Shown piece by piece: positions 8,702 to 16,857 of a stretch of 64,000 bases of DNA (position 1 is its first letter; each line of letters starts with the position of its first letter). The DNA lies in assembly GCA_959607715.1 (NCBI GenBank), contig CAUHNN010000002.1, forward strand, positions 62,001-126,000, written 5' to 3'. Origin of the DNA: an uncultured Eggerthella sp. Its GTDB lineage: Bacteria > Actinomycetota > Coriobacteriia > Coriobacteriales > Eggerthellaceae. The translations under genes and the position numbers were made by a program. Under the pieces are notes generated by a model. It worked only from the letters and a program-made list of their open reading frames with translations, ran no database searches and was not told the origin of the DNA.

Positions 8702-9187
8702 ATGACCGAAGGGCTGGAGGGCAAACTCGATCCGCGTATCAAGGCCGTATGGCGCATCAGCGACGCCTTATGGGTGAGCATCGTCTTCGCTATCGCTATC
8801 GCGCCGGGCCTCATCGCGCTTTCGAGCGGTTTCGACGGCGCGGGGCTGTACTGCGGGGTGGTTGCCGCCGTTTACGCCGTGCTGCTGCTTCTGTTCCTGG
8901 TCGTTATCACCCCGCTTCGCTACCTGAGGTGGCGCTATCACCTCGAACCCGGCTTCCTCCGCATCGTCCGCGGCATTTTTTGGCGCACCACCACCGTGGT
9001 TCCCTTCATCCGCGTTCAGAACACCGACACGAAGCAGGGGCCCATCCTGCGCGCCTTCGGTTTGGCGAGCGTGACGGTGTCCACTGCCGCCGGCGCCGTT
9101 GAGATCCCGGGATTGGCCTCAGATGAAGCCGATGCCGTGCGCGATCGCGCTGCGGAGTTCGCCCGCATCGCGCGAGAGGACGTGTAG
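8702..9187 (+). CDS. Bacterial PH-domain membrane protein, YdbS-like
   Basis: A 161-aa membrane protein. Two membrane segments lie near residues 21-40 and 47-72, followed by a bPH2-type domain (PLRYLRWRYHLEPGFLRI, then VPFIRVQNTDTKQGP and SVTVSTAAG). The last two motifs are characteristic of the YdbS/YdbT family. ATG 8702 follows GGGAGGGGAAC. It is separated by 3 bases from a larger protein with the same domain, a pairing known from Bacillus ydbS-ydbT, where the proteins are linked to envelope stress and antimicrobial resistance. That role here is inference. Confidence 0.8.
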   Translation: MTEGLEGKLDPRIKAVWRISDALWVSIVFAIAIAPGLIALSSGFDGAGLYCGVVAAVYAVLLLLFLVVITPLRYLRWRYHLEPGFLRIVRGIFWRTTTVVPFIRVQNTDTKQGPILRAFGLASVTVSTAAGAVEIPGLASDEADAVRDRAAEFARIAREDV

Positions 9188-9190
9188 CAG

Positions 9191-11059
9191 ATGCCCGGGC
9201 GTCCGATTCCACCGCTTGGCTACGAGCCTTCTCGGCAGGAGCGTCCCTCGCCTTCCCCTCAGGCGGAGGCCGTCGACAAGGTGGCCGCGTGCTCCGATTC
9301 CGCTGCGGGTGGCGAAAGCGCGCCGAGCGTCGTTCTCGGGGCCAAGAACCGTCTGCACCATAGCTACATCTGGCTTACGGCCCTGCGATCGCTGCCCGTC
9401 GTCATCGTCGTCATCGCTTCGTGCGTGCTCCCGTTCGTTTTCGCTGCCGTCGAGGTCACGGGCCCTGTCGCCGCCGTTGCATTCGGCTTCATCGGCCTGG
9501 TCGTTCCCACGGTGCTGATCACCGCGGTCATTGCCGGGGTGAGCGCCGTTTCCTATCGTTTCACGTGGTATCAGTTCGATGAGCGAGAGTTCACGTATTG
9601 TGAGGGCATCCTGAGCAAGCGGCGCGCCCACGTGCCGTATCTGAAGGTTCAGTCAGTCAACGAGACCACCTCGCTTCTCCAGCGCCTCGTCGGCGTGTGC
9701 TCGGTGGTCATCGAGACGGCGGGCGGCGCCGACAACAAGGCGGTGAAGGTGAAGTGCGTCGAGCGAAGCGCTGCCGAGATCATTCGCCGCGAGCTCTTCA
9801 CCCGAAAGCGCGCCGAAGCGGCTCTTTCCCAGCAGGTCCCTGTTGCCACCGCCGAGGGTAATCTTCTCGATGTTCCCGCTGACATCGTCTCCGATATGCG
9901 CGGTGTGTTCGCCGCGGCCGAAGTCGATACCGGCACGGTGACGTACGAGACCCGCTTGACCAACAAGGAGCTGCTTCTGGCGGCGGTGACGGGCAGATCG
10001 TCGTTCGCGTTCGCCCTCGTCGCGGCCATCAGCGCCATCGCCTCGGTCATCACGGCCTTCATCGACACCGGATTCATGGCGATGCCCCAGGTGAGCTCCT
10101 TTATCTCGGCGGGTCCGTTGGCCGTTGTCGTCATCGCGCTTGTCGTCATCGCGTTCCTTGCCGTTGCCTGGGTTGTCTACCTGATCGCGTCCCTTCTTTC
10201 CTACGGCGGATTCACTGCTCGCCGTCGCGGTACGCGCATAGAGGTCGAGCACGGCATTCTCACCCACGTCTTCAGCGGCATCGACGTTGAGCGCATTCAG
10301 TCGGTCATCGTCCATCAAACGCTGTTCCAGCGCCTTTTGAAGAGTTGCTCGATTTCCTACGGTCGCATCGCAGCGGCGACGGAAGCCGCCGAGAACGGGG
10401 GATCTTCCTCGTCGCGCGTTGAGGATCGACTGGTGGTCCATCCGTTCCTTCCTCTCGCGCGCGTTCCTGAGGTGGTGTCGAGTCTCACCCCCGAGTTCGC
10501 TTCCGTCCCGCTTCCCGATCGGAGGGTCAGCCCGAAAGCCCGTCGCCGTGCGGTAACGCGTGGCGCGGTGTTCCAGGGGCTCGGGTTCTGGAGTGCTGTG
10601 GTGGTGACCCTCGCCCTCCTTTTCCTCGGGGCGTTTCCCCTTGATGGGCAGGAGAAGGGCATCCTCTTCGTCGTTCTTGTGTCGCTGCTCGTCGTCGCCC
10701 TCGTCGTCTTCGTGTTCGAGGTGATAGGGGCCTTGCTGTGGTATCGCCATGCGGCGTTTGGTTACGACGCTGCTGCGGTGACGGTGGTGAACGGCGGCTA
10801 TTCGGTCGATACGACCACGATTCCGCGCGTGAAGATACAGCGCGCTTTCGTGCGCACCAATCCGCTCCAGCGCCGCGTTGGGACGGCAACCTTGAATGCG
10901 GTGAGCGCCGCGGGGGTCGGCGGCACCCGTGTCCGCTTGATCGACGTCGATGCCGCCGATGCGAAGGCGTGGCTCGATTGGATGCTCCCGCGCAACAGGG
11001 CTTTCGGCGACGACGGCGCTGCCGCCAGAGGGGAAGGAAAGGATCATGGGGATGCCTAG
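9191..11059 (+). CDS. Multi-PH-domain membrane protein, YdbT-like
   Basis: A 622-aa product with several hydrophobic pairs alternating with bPH2 domains. The domain motifs are FTYCEGILSKRRAHVPYLKVQSV (split as FTYCEGIL and PYLKVQSV), IEVEHGILTHVFSGIDVERIQSV (IEVEHGIL and VERIQSV) and a third, degenerate one (VVNGGYSVDTTTIPRVKIQ). About six transmembrane segments are visible. An unusual Pro/Ser-rich N-terminus of about 55 residues precedes the first segment. It is coupled to the smaller YdbS-like gene upstream and overlaps the hemolysin III family gene downstream by 14 bases. Confidence 0.8.
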   Translation: MPGRPIPPLGYEPSRQERPSPSPQAEAVDKVAACSDSAAGGESAPSVVLGAKNRLHHSYIWLTALRSLPVVIVVIASCVLPFVFAAVEVTGPVAAVAFGFIGLVVPTVLITAVIAGVSAVSYRFTWYQFDEREFTYCEGILSKRRAHVPYLKVQSVNETTSLLQRLVGVCSVVIETAGGADNKAVKVKCVERSAAEIIRRELFTRKRAEAALSQQVPVATAEGNLLDVPADIVSDMRGVFAAAEVDTGTVTYETRLTNKELLLAAVTGRSSFAFALVAAISAIASVITAFIDTGFMAMPQVSSFISAGPLAVVVIALVVIAFLAVAWVVYLIASLLSYGGFTARRRGTRIEVEHGILTHVFSGIDVERIQSVIVHQTLFQRLLKSCSISYGRIAAATEAAENGGSSSSRVEDRLVVHPFLPLARVPEVVSSLTPEFASVPLPDRRVSPKARRRAVTRGAVFQGLGFWSAVVVTLALLFLGAFPLDGQEKGILFVVLVSLLVVALVVFVFEVIGALLWYRHAAFGYDAAAVTVVNGGYSVDTTTIPRVKIQRAFVRTNPLQRRVGTATLNAVSAAGVGGTRVRLIDVDAADAKAWLDWMLPRNRAFGDDGAAARGEGKDHGDA

Positions 11060-11777
11060 TACATATGGGCGGGATTGGATGCCCTCCCAATTCCGCCCGC
11101 GTCCGACGAAGGAAGACCGCTCGAAGGAAGGTTCCTCCAAGACGAGCGCTCGGGCTTACAGCACCGGCGAGGAGATCGCCAATTCGATCACTCACGGCAT
11201 CGGGGCGCTGTTGGCCATCGCCGCCATCCCCCTGTGCGTTGTGGCTGCGGTTAGTTCGGGTGGCGGGCTATCCCTGGTTGCGGCGCTTGTCTACAGCATC
11301 TTCATGTTGCTCGAATACGTCATGTCGACGCTCTACCACGCCATCGCCGTCGAGAAGGCCAAGCGCGTCTTCAAGGTTCTCGACCACAGCTTCATCTATC
11401 TGTTTATCGCCGCTTCGTATAGCCCGTATTGCCTGGTGACGCTCGTCGATCATCACGGGGTCGCCCTGTTCGCCTTCGTTTGGGTGATCGCCATCGCCGG
11501 CGTCGCAGCCGAGGCGTTCTGGGTTTTCCGCCCCCGTTGGGTCTCGGCCCTGCTCTACCTCTGCCTCGGGTGGTCGGTCGTCTTCTTCATCCCCGAGCTG
11601 TACGCGCTTCTTCCCGCTCCGGGCTTCTGGCTCCTTCTTGCGGGTGGTTTGTGCTATTCGATCGGCTGCATCTTCTACGTGTTGAAGAAGATCCCCTACA
11701 TGCACTCCGTCTTCCATGTGTGGATCGTCGCGGGATCGGTGTGCCAGTTCCTCTCCATCGTCCTTTACGTCTTGTAG
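11046..11777 (+). CDS. Hemolysin III / PAQR family membrane protein
   Basis: A 243-aa integral membrane protein with seven predicted segments. Family motifs are EEIANSITHGIGALLAI at the start, a central STLYHAI, KVLDHSFIYLFIAASYSPYCL, and a C-terminal IPYMHSVFHVWIVAGS, which carries the conserved histidines. Members (YqfA, hemolysin III) are bacterial PAQR homologues tied to membrane homeostasis rather than proven haemolysins. ATG 11046 is chosen for the GGGAAGGAAAGG ribosome site; ATG 11052 is an alternative. It overlaps the preceding gene, so it belongs to the same transcript. Confidence 0.85.
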   Translation: MGMPSTYGRDWMPSQFRPRPTKEDRSKEGSSKTSARAYSTGEEIANSITHGIGALLAIAAIPLCVVAAVSSGGGLSLVAALVYSIFMLLEYVMSTLYHAIAVEKAKRVFKVLDHSFIYLFIAASYSPYCLVTLVDHHGVALFAFVWVIAIAGVAAEAFWVFRPRWVSALLYLCLGWSVVFFIPELYALLPAPGFWLLLAGGLCYSIGCIFYVLKKIPYMHSVFHVWIVAGSVCQFLSIVLYVL

Positions 11778-11853
11778 GAAAGGGAACGATTCCTTTACGG
11801 TTGGAGCCAGCGGAAAGCGGGGCGGCTTAAATGGGAGGGTCGGAAGGAGGATC

Positions 11854-12780
11854 GTGTTCGAAGGCCAAGCAAAGAAGATCGACCGGCGGCAGCGGGGCAA
11901 GGCGCTCATGCGCAAAGGCGATGAGCGTGTGGTCGCCGGCGTATGCGCCGGCATCGCCGACTACCTGGACGCAGACGCCATTTCCGTGCGCGTGACGGCG
12001 GTTGTCCTCCTTATCTCGACGGTCGGCGTCATCGCCATTCCCTACATGGTGCTCGCCGTCTTGATGCCGTGCGATCGCTGCGGCAATGAGCCCCTCGACA
12101 TCGATCCCACCTCCATCGCCTCTGATCGCTATCGGCAGGTCGTCGTCAAGAAGGGCGGCACCCAAAGCGATCGCGCCGTCCTTGCCGATAGCGGCCACGT
12201 GCCCCCCGTGCCCCCGCGCGAAGCCGTGGGCATGTCGCGTCCACGAGAATACTGGGAGCGCATCCATGAGCTACCCGTCACTGCCGAGCAGCACCATCGC
12301 CGCGCGCCGCTCGTCTTCGCCGTTGCGCTCGGCATGACCGTGCTGTTCGCGGTTTTCGTCGGGCTCTTCATGCCTGACCTGCCCCGCGAAGGGGTGATCG
12401 GGTTCTCTCCGCTCTTCTTCGTCGTGCTGGGCACGACGCTTTTGACGTGCTTCGCCGATAAGTGGTCGCTCGTTAGCCGCCTGTGCGGGCTGATCCTCTG
12501 CATTGAGCTGTGCCTGCTGCTCTTGCCGTTCACGCTGGGGATCTGCCCTCTTGAATCCCTGTATCGCCTCAGCGGATTCTCAACCGCCATGTGGCTCGTC
12601 GGGTTCTCCCTGACCTTGTGCGGGCTCTTGTTGAGGAAGCCTCTTCTGCTCGTGTTCGCCGCGATCGTTATCGGCGCGGCGCTCGGCGCTTCGTTCATCG
12701 ACCTCAACGTCATCGCGCGCCTTCACGATCTTGCCGCCCTTTCTCGCCACACGATGGTCTCCCCGATGCTCGTGGGTTAA
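11854..12780 (+). CDS. PspC-domain membrane protein
   Basis: A 308-aa protein with an N-terminal PspC domain (VVAGVCAGIADYLDADA followed by a membrane segment ending in AVLMP), a cytoplasmic linker with CDRC, and four or five C-terminal membrane segments. GTG 11854 is chosen because GGAAGGAGG ends 3 bases before it. ATG 11908, at the start of the PspC domain, is an alternative. PspC proteins sense envelope stress or act as anti-sigma-like regulators. The context of PH-domain and hemolysin III genes suggests a membrane-stress cluster. Function is inferred. Confidence 0.75.
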   Translation: MFEGQAKKIDRRQRGKALMRKGDERVVAGVCAGIADYLDADAISVRVTAVVLLISTVGVIAIPYMVLAVLMPCDRCGNEPLDIDPTSIASDRYRQVVVKKGGTQSDRAVLADSGHVPPVPPREAVGMSRPREYWERIHELPVTAEQHHRRAPLVFAVALGMTVLFAVFVGLFMPDLPREGVIGFSPLFFVVLGTTLLTCFADKWSLVSRLCGLILCIELCLLLLPFTLGICPLESLYRLSGFSTAMWLVGFSLTLCGLLLRKPLLLVFAAIVIGAALGASFIDLNVIARLHDLAALSRHTMVSPMLVG

Positions 12781-12850
12781 ACGGCTGGGTGAGCGGAACG
12801 TGTTCATCGGCTGCGGCGCTCCGTTCGCGTGTAGGCTCCGTGTGGTGGAT

Positions 12851-12879
12851 TTGGCAGGATCGAGCGCTCGCGGTATACT
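12851..12879 (+). promoter_or_regulatory. Promoter upstream of the exported barrel-like protein
   Basis: TTGGCA at 12851-12856 and TATACT at 12874-12879 with a 17-base spacer, about 137 bases before the TTG start. The rest of the 235-base gap shows no gene. Confidence 0.65.
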
Positions 12880-13015
12880 TTTCTGACGCAAACACCGTTT
12901 TGCCTCGCGCCGCTGCGGGATGAGATGCCCGTATTTCACGGCGCGCAGCAGGTCCATCCGCCATGCCCCACCACAGGAATGACGGACGCGGACGAAGCCA
13001 CGTCATGGGAGTTTC

Positions 13016-13771
13016 TTGGCTCTTCGTACGTCACATACTGAAAGAAAATCGCCTTTCTTCGCGCTGGTCGTTTTCGTGCTCGCAGTGGCCACGGTTGCGA
13101 TCGTCTCCTTCTTCTCGGTCGGTCAGGCCCAGGGTAGCGGCGAAGAGGACGATTCCACGCTTGGCCTGGGCGTCGCACAGGCCCATTCCGACGGCACCGC
13201 GATTTCCGCGGCTGATCGCCTCTCCTCCACCGGAACCGCTGCCTCGACGTCTCTTGAGGTCACCGAAGCCGTCGATCCGTCTGAGGGCGCGCAGCGCTCC
13301 ATCACGGTGAAGGACCCCGATCCGGTCGTCGTGCCCGTCGCCATCGACCAATCCAACCCCGAGGCCGTGAAGAAGGCCAAGGAGGTCTGCACGCTCGATC
13401 CCCTCCCCACCGCTCCTCGCGTCGCTCCCGACACGAACGACGGCACCTGGTCTTCCGGCATCGCATCGGCCTACGCCATCGCCACCAACGATGACGGCAA
13501 GGGCAACTTCGGCGTCACCGACACCGCTTCCGGTGTCGATTTGAGCGAAAGCTCTGTCACCGTTGCCGTTCCCGAATCGCAGGCTTACCTGCTCGGCCGC
13601 ATCGTCGAGGTGTGCTACGACGGCAAGGTCGTCATCGCCACCGTCACCGATACGGGCGGCTTCGCCCGCTACGGCCGCGTCCTCGACTTGGCCCCCGGCG
13701 TCTACAAGGCCTTCGGCTTCTCCTCCTACGAAGATTGGGGCACGCGTACCGTTTCGTATCGCTTCCTGTAG
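13016..13771 (+). CDS. Exported protein with a C-terminal double-psi beta-barrel-like domain
   Basis: A 251-aa protein. TTG 13016 is preceded by GGGAG. One hydrophobic segment (residues about 14-36) acts as signal or anchor and a Ser/Thr/Ala-rich spacer follows. The last 110 residues (GIASAYAIA, GKVVIATVTDTGGF, RYGRVLDLAPGVYKAFGF) resemble RlpA/3D-domain barrels, where GxFxxxRxxDLS carries the active Asp. This implies a role in peptidoglycan turnover, possibly lytic glycosylase-type, but the match is by pattern only. It is monocistronic, between envelope genes and the TrkA pair. Confidence 0.6.
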   Translation: MALRTSHTERKSPFFALVVFVLAVATVAIVSFFSVGQAQGSGEEDDSTLGLGVAQAHSDGTAISAADRLSSTGTAASTSLEVTEAVDPSEGAQRSITVKDPDPVVVPVAIDQSNPEAVKKAKEVCTLDPLPTAPRVAPDTNDGTWSSGIASAYAIATNDDGKGNFGVTDTASGVDLSESSVTVAVPESQAYLLGRIVEVCYDGKVVIATVTDTGGFARYGRVLDLAPGVYKAFGFSSYEDWGTRTVSYRFL

Positions 13772-13842
13772 CGCACGGCGCCCCCGGCCCCTTCTTCGCC
13801 GTATCGGGTTTATACTTGGCCGATCGGAAAAGGAAGGCCCTC

Positions 13843-14502
13843 ATGAGAAACATCATCATCGTCGGCTGCGGTCGCGTAGGGTCGCAGCTGGCCCTCAAGC
13901 TCTCGGAAAGCGACAACAACGTCTGCGTCATCGATCGCAATCCCGCGTCGTTTTCGGCCCTTGGCCGCGATTTCAACGGCTCGACGTTCCAGGGAGTCGG
14001 CTATGACGAGGAGGTCCTCGTTCGCGCGGGTATCGAGGAATGCGATTTCGTCGCCGCCGTCACGCAGAGCGACAATGCGAACCTGATGGTCGTTGAAATC
14101 GCCCGCCGTCTCTACGACGTCCCCCACGCCGTTGCGCGCCTCTACGACAGCAGCCACGAGAGGACTTATCTTCAGCTCGGCATCGACTACGTCTGCGGCA
14201 CGACGCTCGTGGCCGAGGAGCTGTACTCCAAGGCGACTTCGGGCATCGGCGACCACATCGCGACGTTCGCCGATTACGAGGTGATGCAGTTCGCCCTCAA
14301 CCTCAAGGCGCTCGGGCAGACCTCGATCAAGGTGTCGGATCTGGAGTCCCATCATCGCCTGCGCGTATGCGCGTTCATGAGAGCCGACGGCACGACGAGC
14401 TCCATCCCTTCTTCGTCTAGTATCCTCTACCACGGCGACGTCGTTTTGGCGGTCGTGTCCAACGCGTCCGTTTCCACGATCGCGAAATACGCGCAAGATT
14501 AG
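13843..14502 (+). CDS. TrkA-type potassium uptake regulator (first of pair)
   Basis: A 219-aa cytosolic RCK protein that gates Trk/Ktr potassium channels by binding NAD(H) or ATP. The N-terminal Rossmann motif is IIIVGCGRVGSQLA, with the acidic strand end VCVIDRN. The C-terminal RCK_C part begins near residue 140. ATG 13843 follows GGAAAAGGAAGG. It is single-RCK length, like CeoB/KtrA and unlike the doubled E. coli TrkA. It is followed 9 bases later by a second, different TrkA protein. No channel subunit is in the window. Confidence 0.88.
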   Translation: MRNIIIVGCGRVGSQLALKLSESDNNVCVIDRNPASFSALGRDFNGSTFQGVGYDEEVLVRAGIEECDFVAAVTQSDNANLMVVEIARRLYDVPHAVARLYDSSHERTYLQLGIDYVCGTTLVAEELYSKATSGIGDHIATFADYEVMQFALNLKALGQTSIKVSDLESHHRLRVCAFMRADGTTSSIPSSSSILYHGDVVLAVVSNASVSTIAKYAQD

Positions 14503-14511
14503 GAGTGTCCC

Positions 14512-15183
14512 ATGTACATCGTGATTTGCGGCGGCGGCAAGCTAGGATCGTATTTGGCCGGCACGCTCCTGCGCGACGGGAACCAGGTGACCCTCATCGA
14601 AACCGACGAGGCGCGCGCCGATGAGCTGTCCGAGACCCTTGTAGGATCGTGCATGGTGCTGTGCGGCGACGGCTGCGCCACTTCCATCCAGGAGGATGCG
14701 CGCATGCAGGACGCCGACGTGTTCGTGGCGGCGACGGGTCAAGACGAGGCTAACCTTGCGGCGTGCGAGATCGCCTCGCGCGTCTTCGACGTGCCGCGCT
14801 GCATCGCGCGCGTCAACAGCCCGAAGAACCTGCGCATCTTCCGGCGCCTCGGCATCGAGAGCATTTCCTCGACGGCGCTCATCGCTCACATGATCCAGGA
14901 GGAAGCTGTTTTGGGCTCGATGAGCGTTGCCGTCGCCCTGACGAGCGATCAGGTCGGGCTCGTCGACATCACCGTTCCTCCCATGCGCCATCATGACGAC
15001 TACCAAGGCGTCCGCGCCCTCGATATCGAGCTCGAGGAGGGGATGCGCCTCATCGCCGTTCAGCATGCCGACGAGGTGGAGGTGATCGGGTCGGAGACGA
15101 GGGTCCGCCCGGGCGATGAGATCATCATCATCGCCGACACCGATCTGATCCCCCGCGCCCGCGAGATCATACGCTCCCTGTAG
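14512..15183 (+). CDS. TrkA-type potassium uptake regulator (second of pair)
   Basis: A 223-aa RCK protein starting directly with its Rossmann motif (YIVICGGGKLGSYLA) and the acidic VTLIETDE. RCK_C follows from about residue 140 (ending GDEIIIIADTDLI). Two adjacent single-RCK genes resemble the ceoB-ceoC arrangement of other actinobacteria and probably form a hetero-oligomeric ring on a TrkH-type channel encoded elsewhere. Ribosome site AGGAG precedes ATG 14512. Confidence 0.88.
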   Translation: MYIVICGGGKLGSYLAGTLLRDGNQVTLIETDEARADELSETLVGSCMVLCGDGCATSIQEDARMQDADVFVAATGQDEANLAACEIASRVFDVPRCIARVNSPKNLRIFRRLGIESISSTALIAHMIQEEAVLGSMSVAVALTSDQVGLVDITVPPMRHHDDYQGVRALDIELEEGMRLIAVQHADEVEVIGSETRVRPGDEIIIIADTDLIPRAREIIRSL

Positions 15184-15291
15184 CCTTTTGCGGCGTTGCG
15201 ATTTGCCGCGCGGTTGTGACGTCGGGGAAGGGAGCTACTGCCTCGCTGTCGCGCGCGACGTGCCGGTCGGGGCGACTCGCATTCGTTCGGG

Positions 15292-15320
15292 AAAGGTCGT
15301 TTGCGCGGCCTTTTCTTTTG
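15292..15320 (+). terminator. Terminator after the TrkA pair
   Basis: AAAGGTCG-TTTGCG-CGGCCTTT followed by TCTTTT; one G-T wobble in the stem. Confidence 0.6.
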
Positions 15321-15341
15321 CGCGTCGGATTATGCGCGAGT

Positions 15342-15350
15342 TGCTAGAAT
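15342..15350 (+). promoter_or_regulatory. Extended -10 element upstream of purB
   Basis: TGCTAGAAT fits TGnTAnAAT. No good -35 hexamer is visible at the usual distance. It lies about 52 bases before the purB start. Confidence 0.45.
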
Positions 15351-15401
15351 AGGGCACGGAAAAATGCAAGCGGGTTATCTGCATCATAGGAAGGAAATCG
15401 C

Positions 15402-16745
15402 ATGATCGGACGTTATACGCGCCCTGCAATGGGCAAGATCTGGGAACTCGAGAACAAGTATTCCATCTGGAAGGAGATCGAGGTTCTCGCGTGCGAGGCG
15501 CAGGCCGAACTCGGTGCATCCGGCATCACCAAGGAAGAGGCCCAGTGGATTCGCGATCATGCCGACTTCACCGTTGAGCGCATCGACGAGATCGAGAAGG
15601 TAACCAATCATGACGTCATCGCGTTCACGACGAACATGGCGGAGTTCATCGACGCCGACATCCCCGAGGGCGCTGAACCGCCGAGCCGTTGGGTCCATTA
15701 CGGCATGACCTCGTCCGACTTGGGCGATACGGCGCTTTCCTATCAGATCACCCAGGCGATCGACATCATCCTCGAAGACATCAAGGCGCTTGGCGAGACC
15801 TGCAAGCGCCGCGCATTCGAATTCCAGAACACCCTGTGCGTGGGCCGCACCCACGGCATCCATGCCGAGCCGATGACGTTCGGCATGAAGTTCGGCAGCT
15901 GGGCGTGGGCCCTTAAGCGCGCGCAGGAGCGCATGCAGGAGGCGCGCAAGGTCGCTGCCACCGGCGCCATCTCGGGCGCCGTCGGCACGTATTCCTCTAT
16001 CGACCCGTTCGTGGAGAGCTACGTGTGCAAGAAGCTCGGCCTTACCCCCGATCCGCTTTCCACCCAGGTGCTTGCCCGCGACCGTCACGCTCAGGTCATG
16101 TCGGCGCTCGCGGTAACCGCTTCCACGCTCGACTCCATCGCCATGCAGGTTCGCCTTCTTCAGCAGTCCGACGTCATCGAGGCGGAAGAGCCGTTCGCCA
16201 AGGGTCAGAAGGGCTCCTCGGCCATGCCTCACAAGCGCAACCCCATCACCGCCGAGCGTGTTTGCGGCCTGTCCCGCGTCGTGAAGGCGAACGCGCAGGT
16301 TGCCTACGATGATGTCGCTTTGTGGTACGAGCGCGACATTAGCCACTCCGGCGCCGAGCGCGTTGCCCTGGCCGACAGCTTCACTGCCCTTGACTACATG
16401 TTCGGCAAGATGCAGTGGATGCTCGATGGGCTGCAGACCTATCCCGAGAAGATGGAGCATAACCTGTGGCGCACCAAGGGCCTCATCTTCTCTTCCAAGG
16501 TGCTGCTCGCCTTGGTTCAGACGGGCATTTCTCGCGAGGACGCCTACGTCATCGTGCAGCGTAACGCTATGCAGGTTTGGGCCGATATCCAGAACGCCGT
16601 CGACGGCCCGACGTATCGTGAGCGTCTCGAGGCCGATTCGGAGGCGAAGCTTTCCAAGGAGACCCTCGACGAGATCTTCGATCCGTGGGATTTCCTGACG
16701 CGCAAAGACGTTGTGTTCGAGCGCCTCGAGGCCCTCGAGTTCTAA
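15402..16745 (+). CDS. purB: Adenylosuccinate lyase
   Basis: Cleaves SAICAR to AICAR plus fumarate, and adenylosuccinate to AMP plus fumarate, in purine synthesis. The 447-aa product is of usual length, with the N-terminal RYTRPAMGKIWELENKYSIW, the catalytic His region (GRTHGIHAEP near 149-158), and the superfamily signature GSSAMPHKRNP with the active-site Ser near residue 271. ATG 15402 follows AGGAAGG. It is monocistronic, with its own promoter and a strong terminator. purC lies 4.2 kb downstream, separated by unrelated genes. Confidence 0.96.
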   Translation: MIGRYTRPAMGKIWELENKYSIWKEIEVLACEAQAELGASGITKEEAQWIRDHADFTVERIDEIEKVTNHDVIAFTTNMAEFIDADIPEGAEPPSRWVHYGMTSSDLGDTALSYQITQAIDIILEDIKALGETCKRRAFEFQNTLCVGRTHGIHAEPMTFGMKFGSWAWALKRAQERMQEARKVAATGAISGAVGTYSSIDPFVESYVCKKLGLTPDPLSTQVLARDRHAQVMSALAVTASTLDSIAMQVRLLQQSDVIEAEEPFAKGQKGSSAMPHKRNPITAERVCGLSRVVKANAQVAYDDVALWYERDISHSGAERVALADSFTALDYMFGKMQWMLDGLQTYPEKMEHNLWRTKGLIFSSKVLLALVQTGISREDAYVIVQRNAMQVWADIQNAVDGPTYRERLEADSEAKLSKETLDEIFDPWDFLTRKDVVFERLEALEF

Positions 16746-16766
16746 TCCGCATCGCGGCTATGGAAA

Positions 16767-16806
16767 AGCGGCCTGCACGTTGTTTCGTGCAGGCCGCTTT
16801 CGTTTT
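16767..16806. terminator. Bidirectional terminator between purB and the converging exported-protein gene
   Basis: A perfect 14-bp stem AAGCGGCCTGCACG/CGTGCAGGCCGCTT with loop TTGTTT, then TCGTTTTT; A residues precede the stem. Confidence 0.85.
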
Positions 16807-16857
16807 TCAAGAAGATGGCGGTGCTCATTGAGCTCGTCTGATAGGACGGGCTTCAAC

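Noticed and set aside
11046..11777. Haemolysin toxin
   Set aside because: The hemolysin III family is a PAQR-like membrane protein group; no toxin role is supported here.
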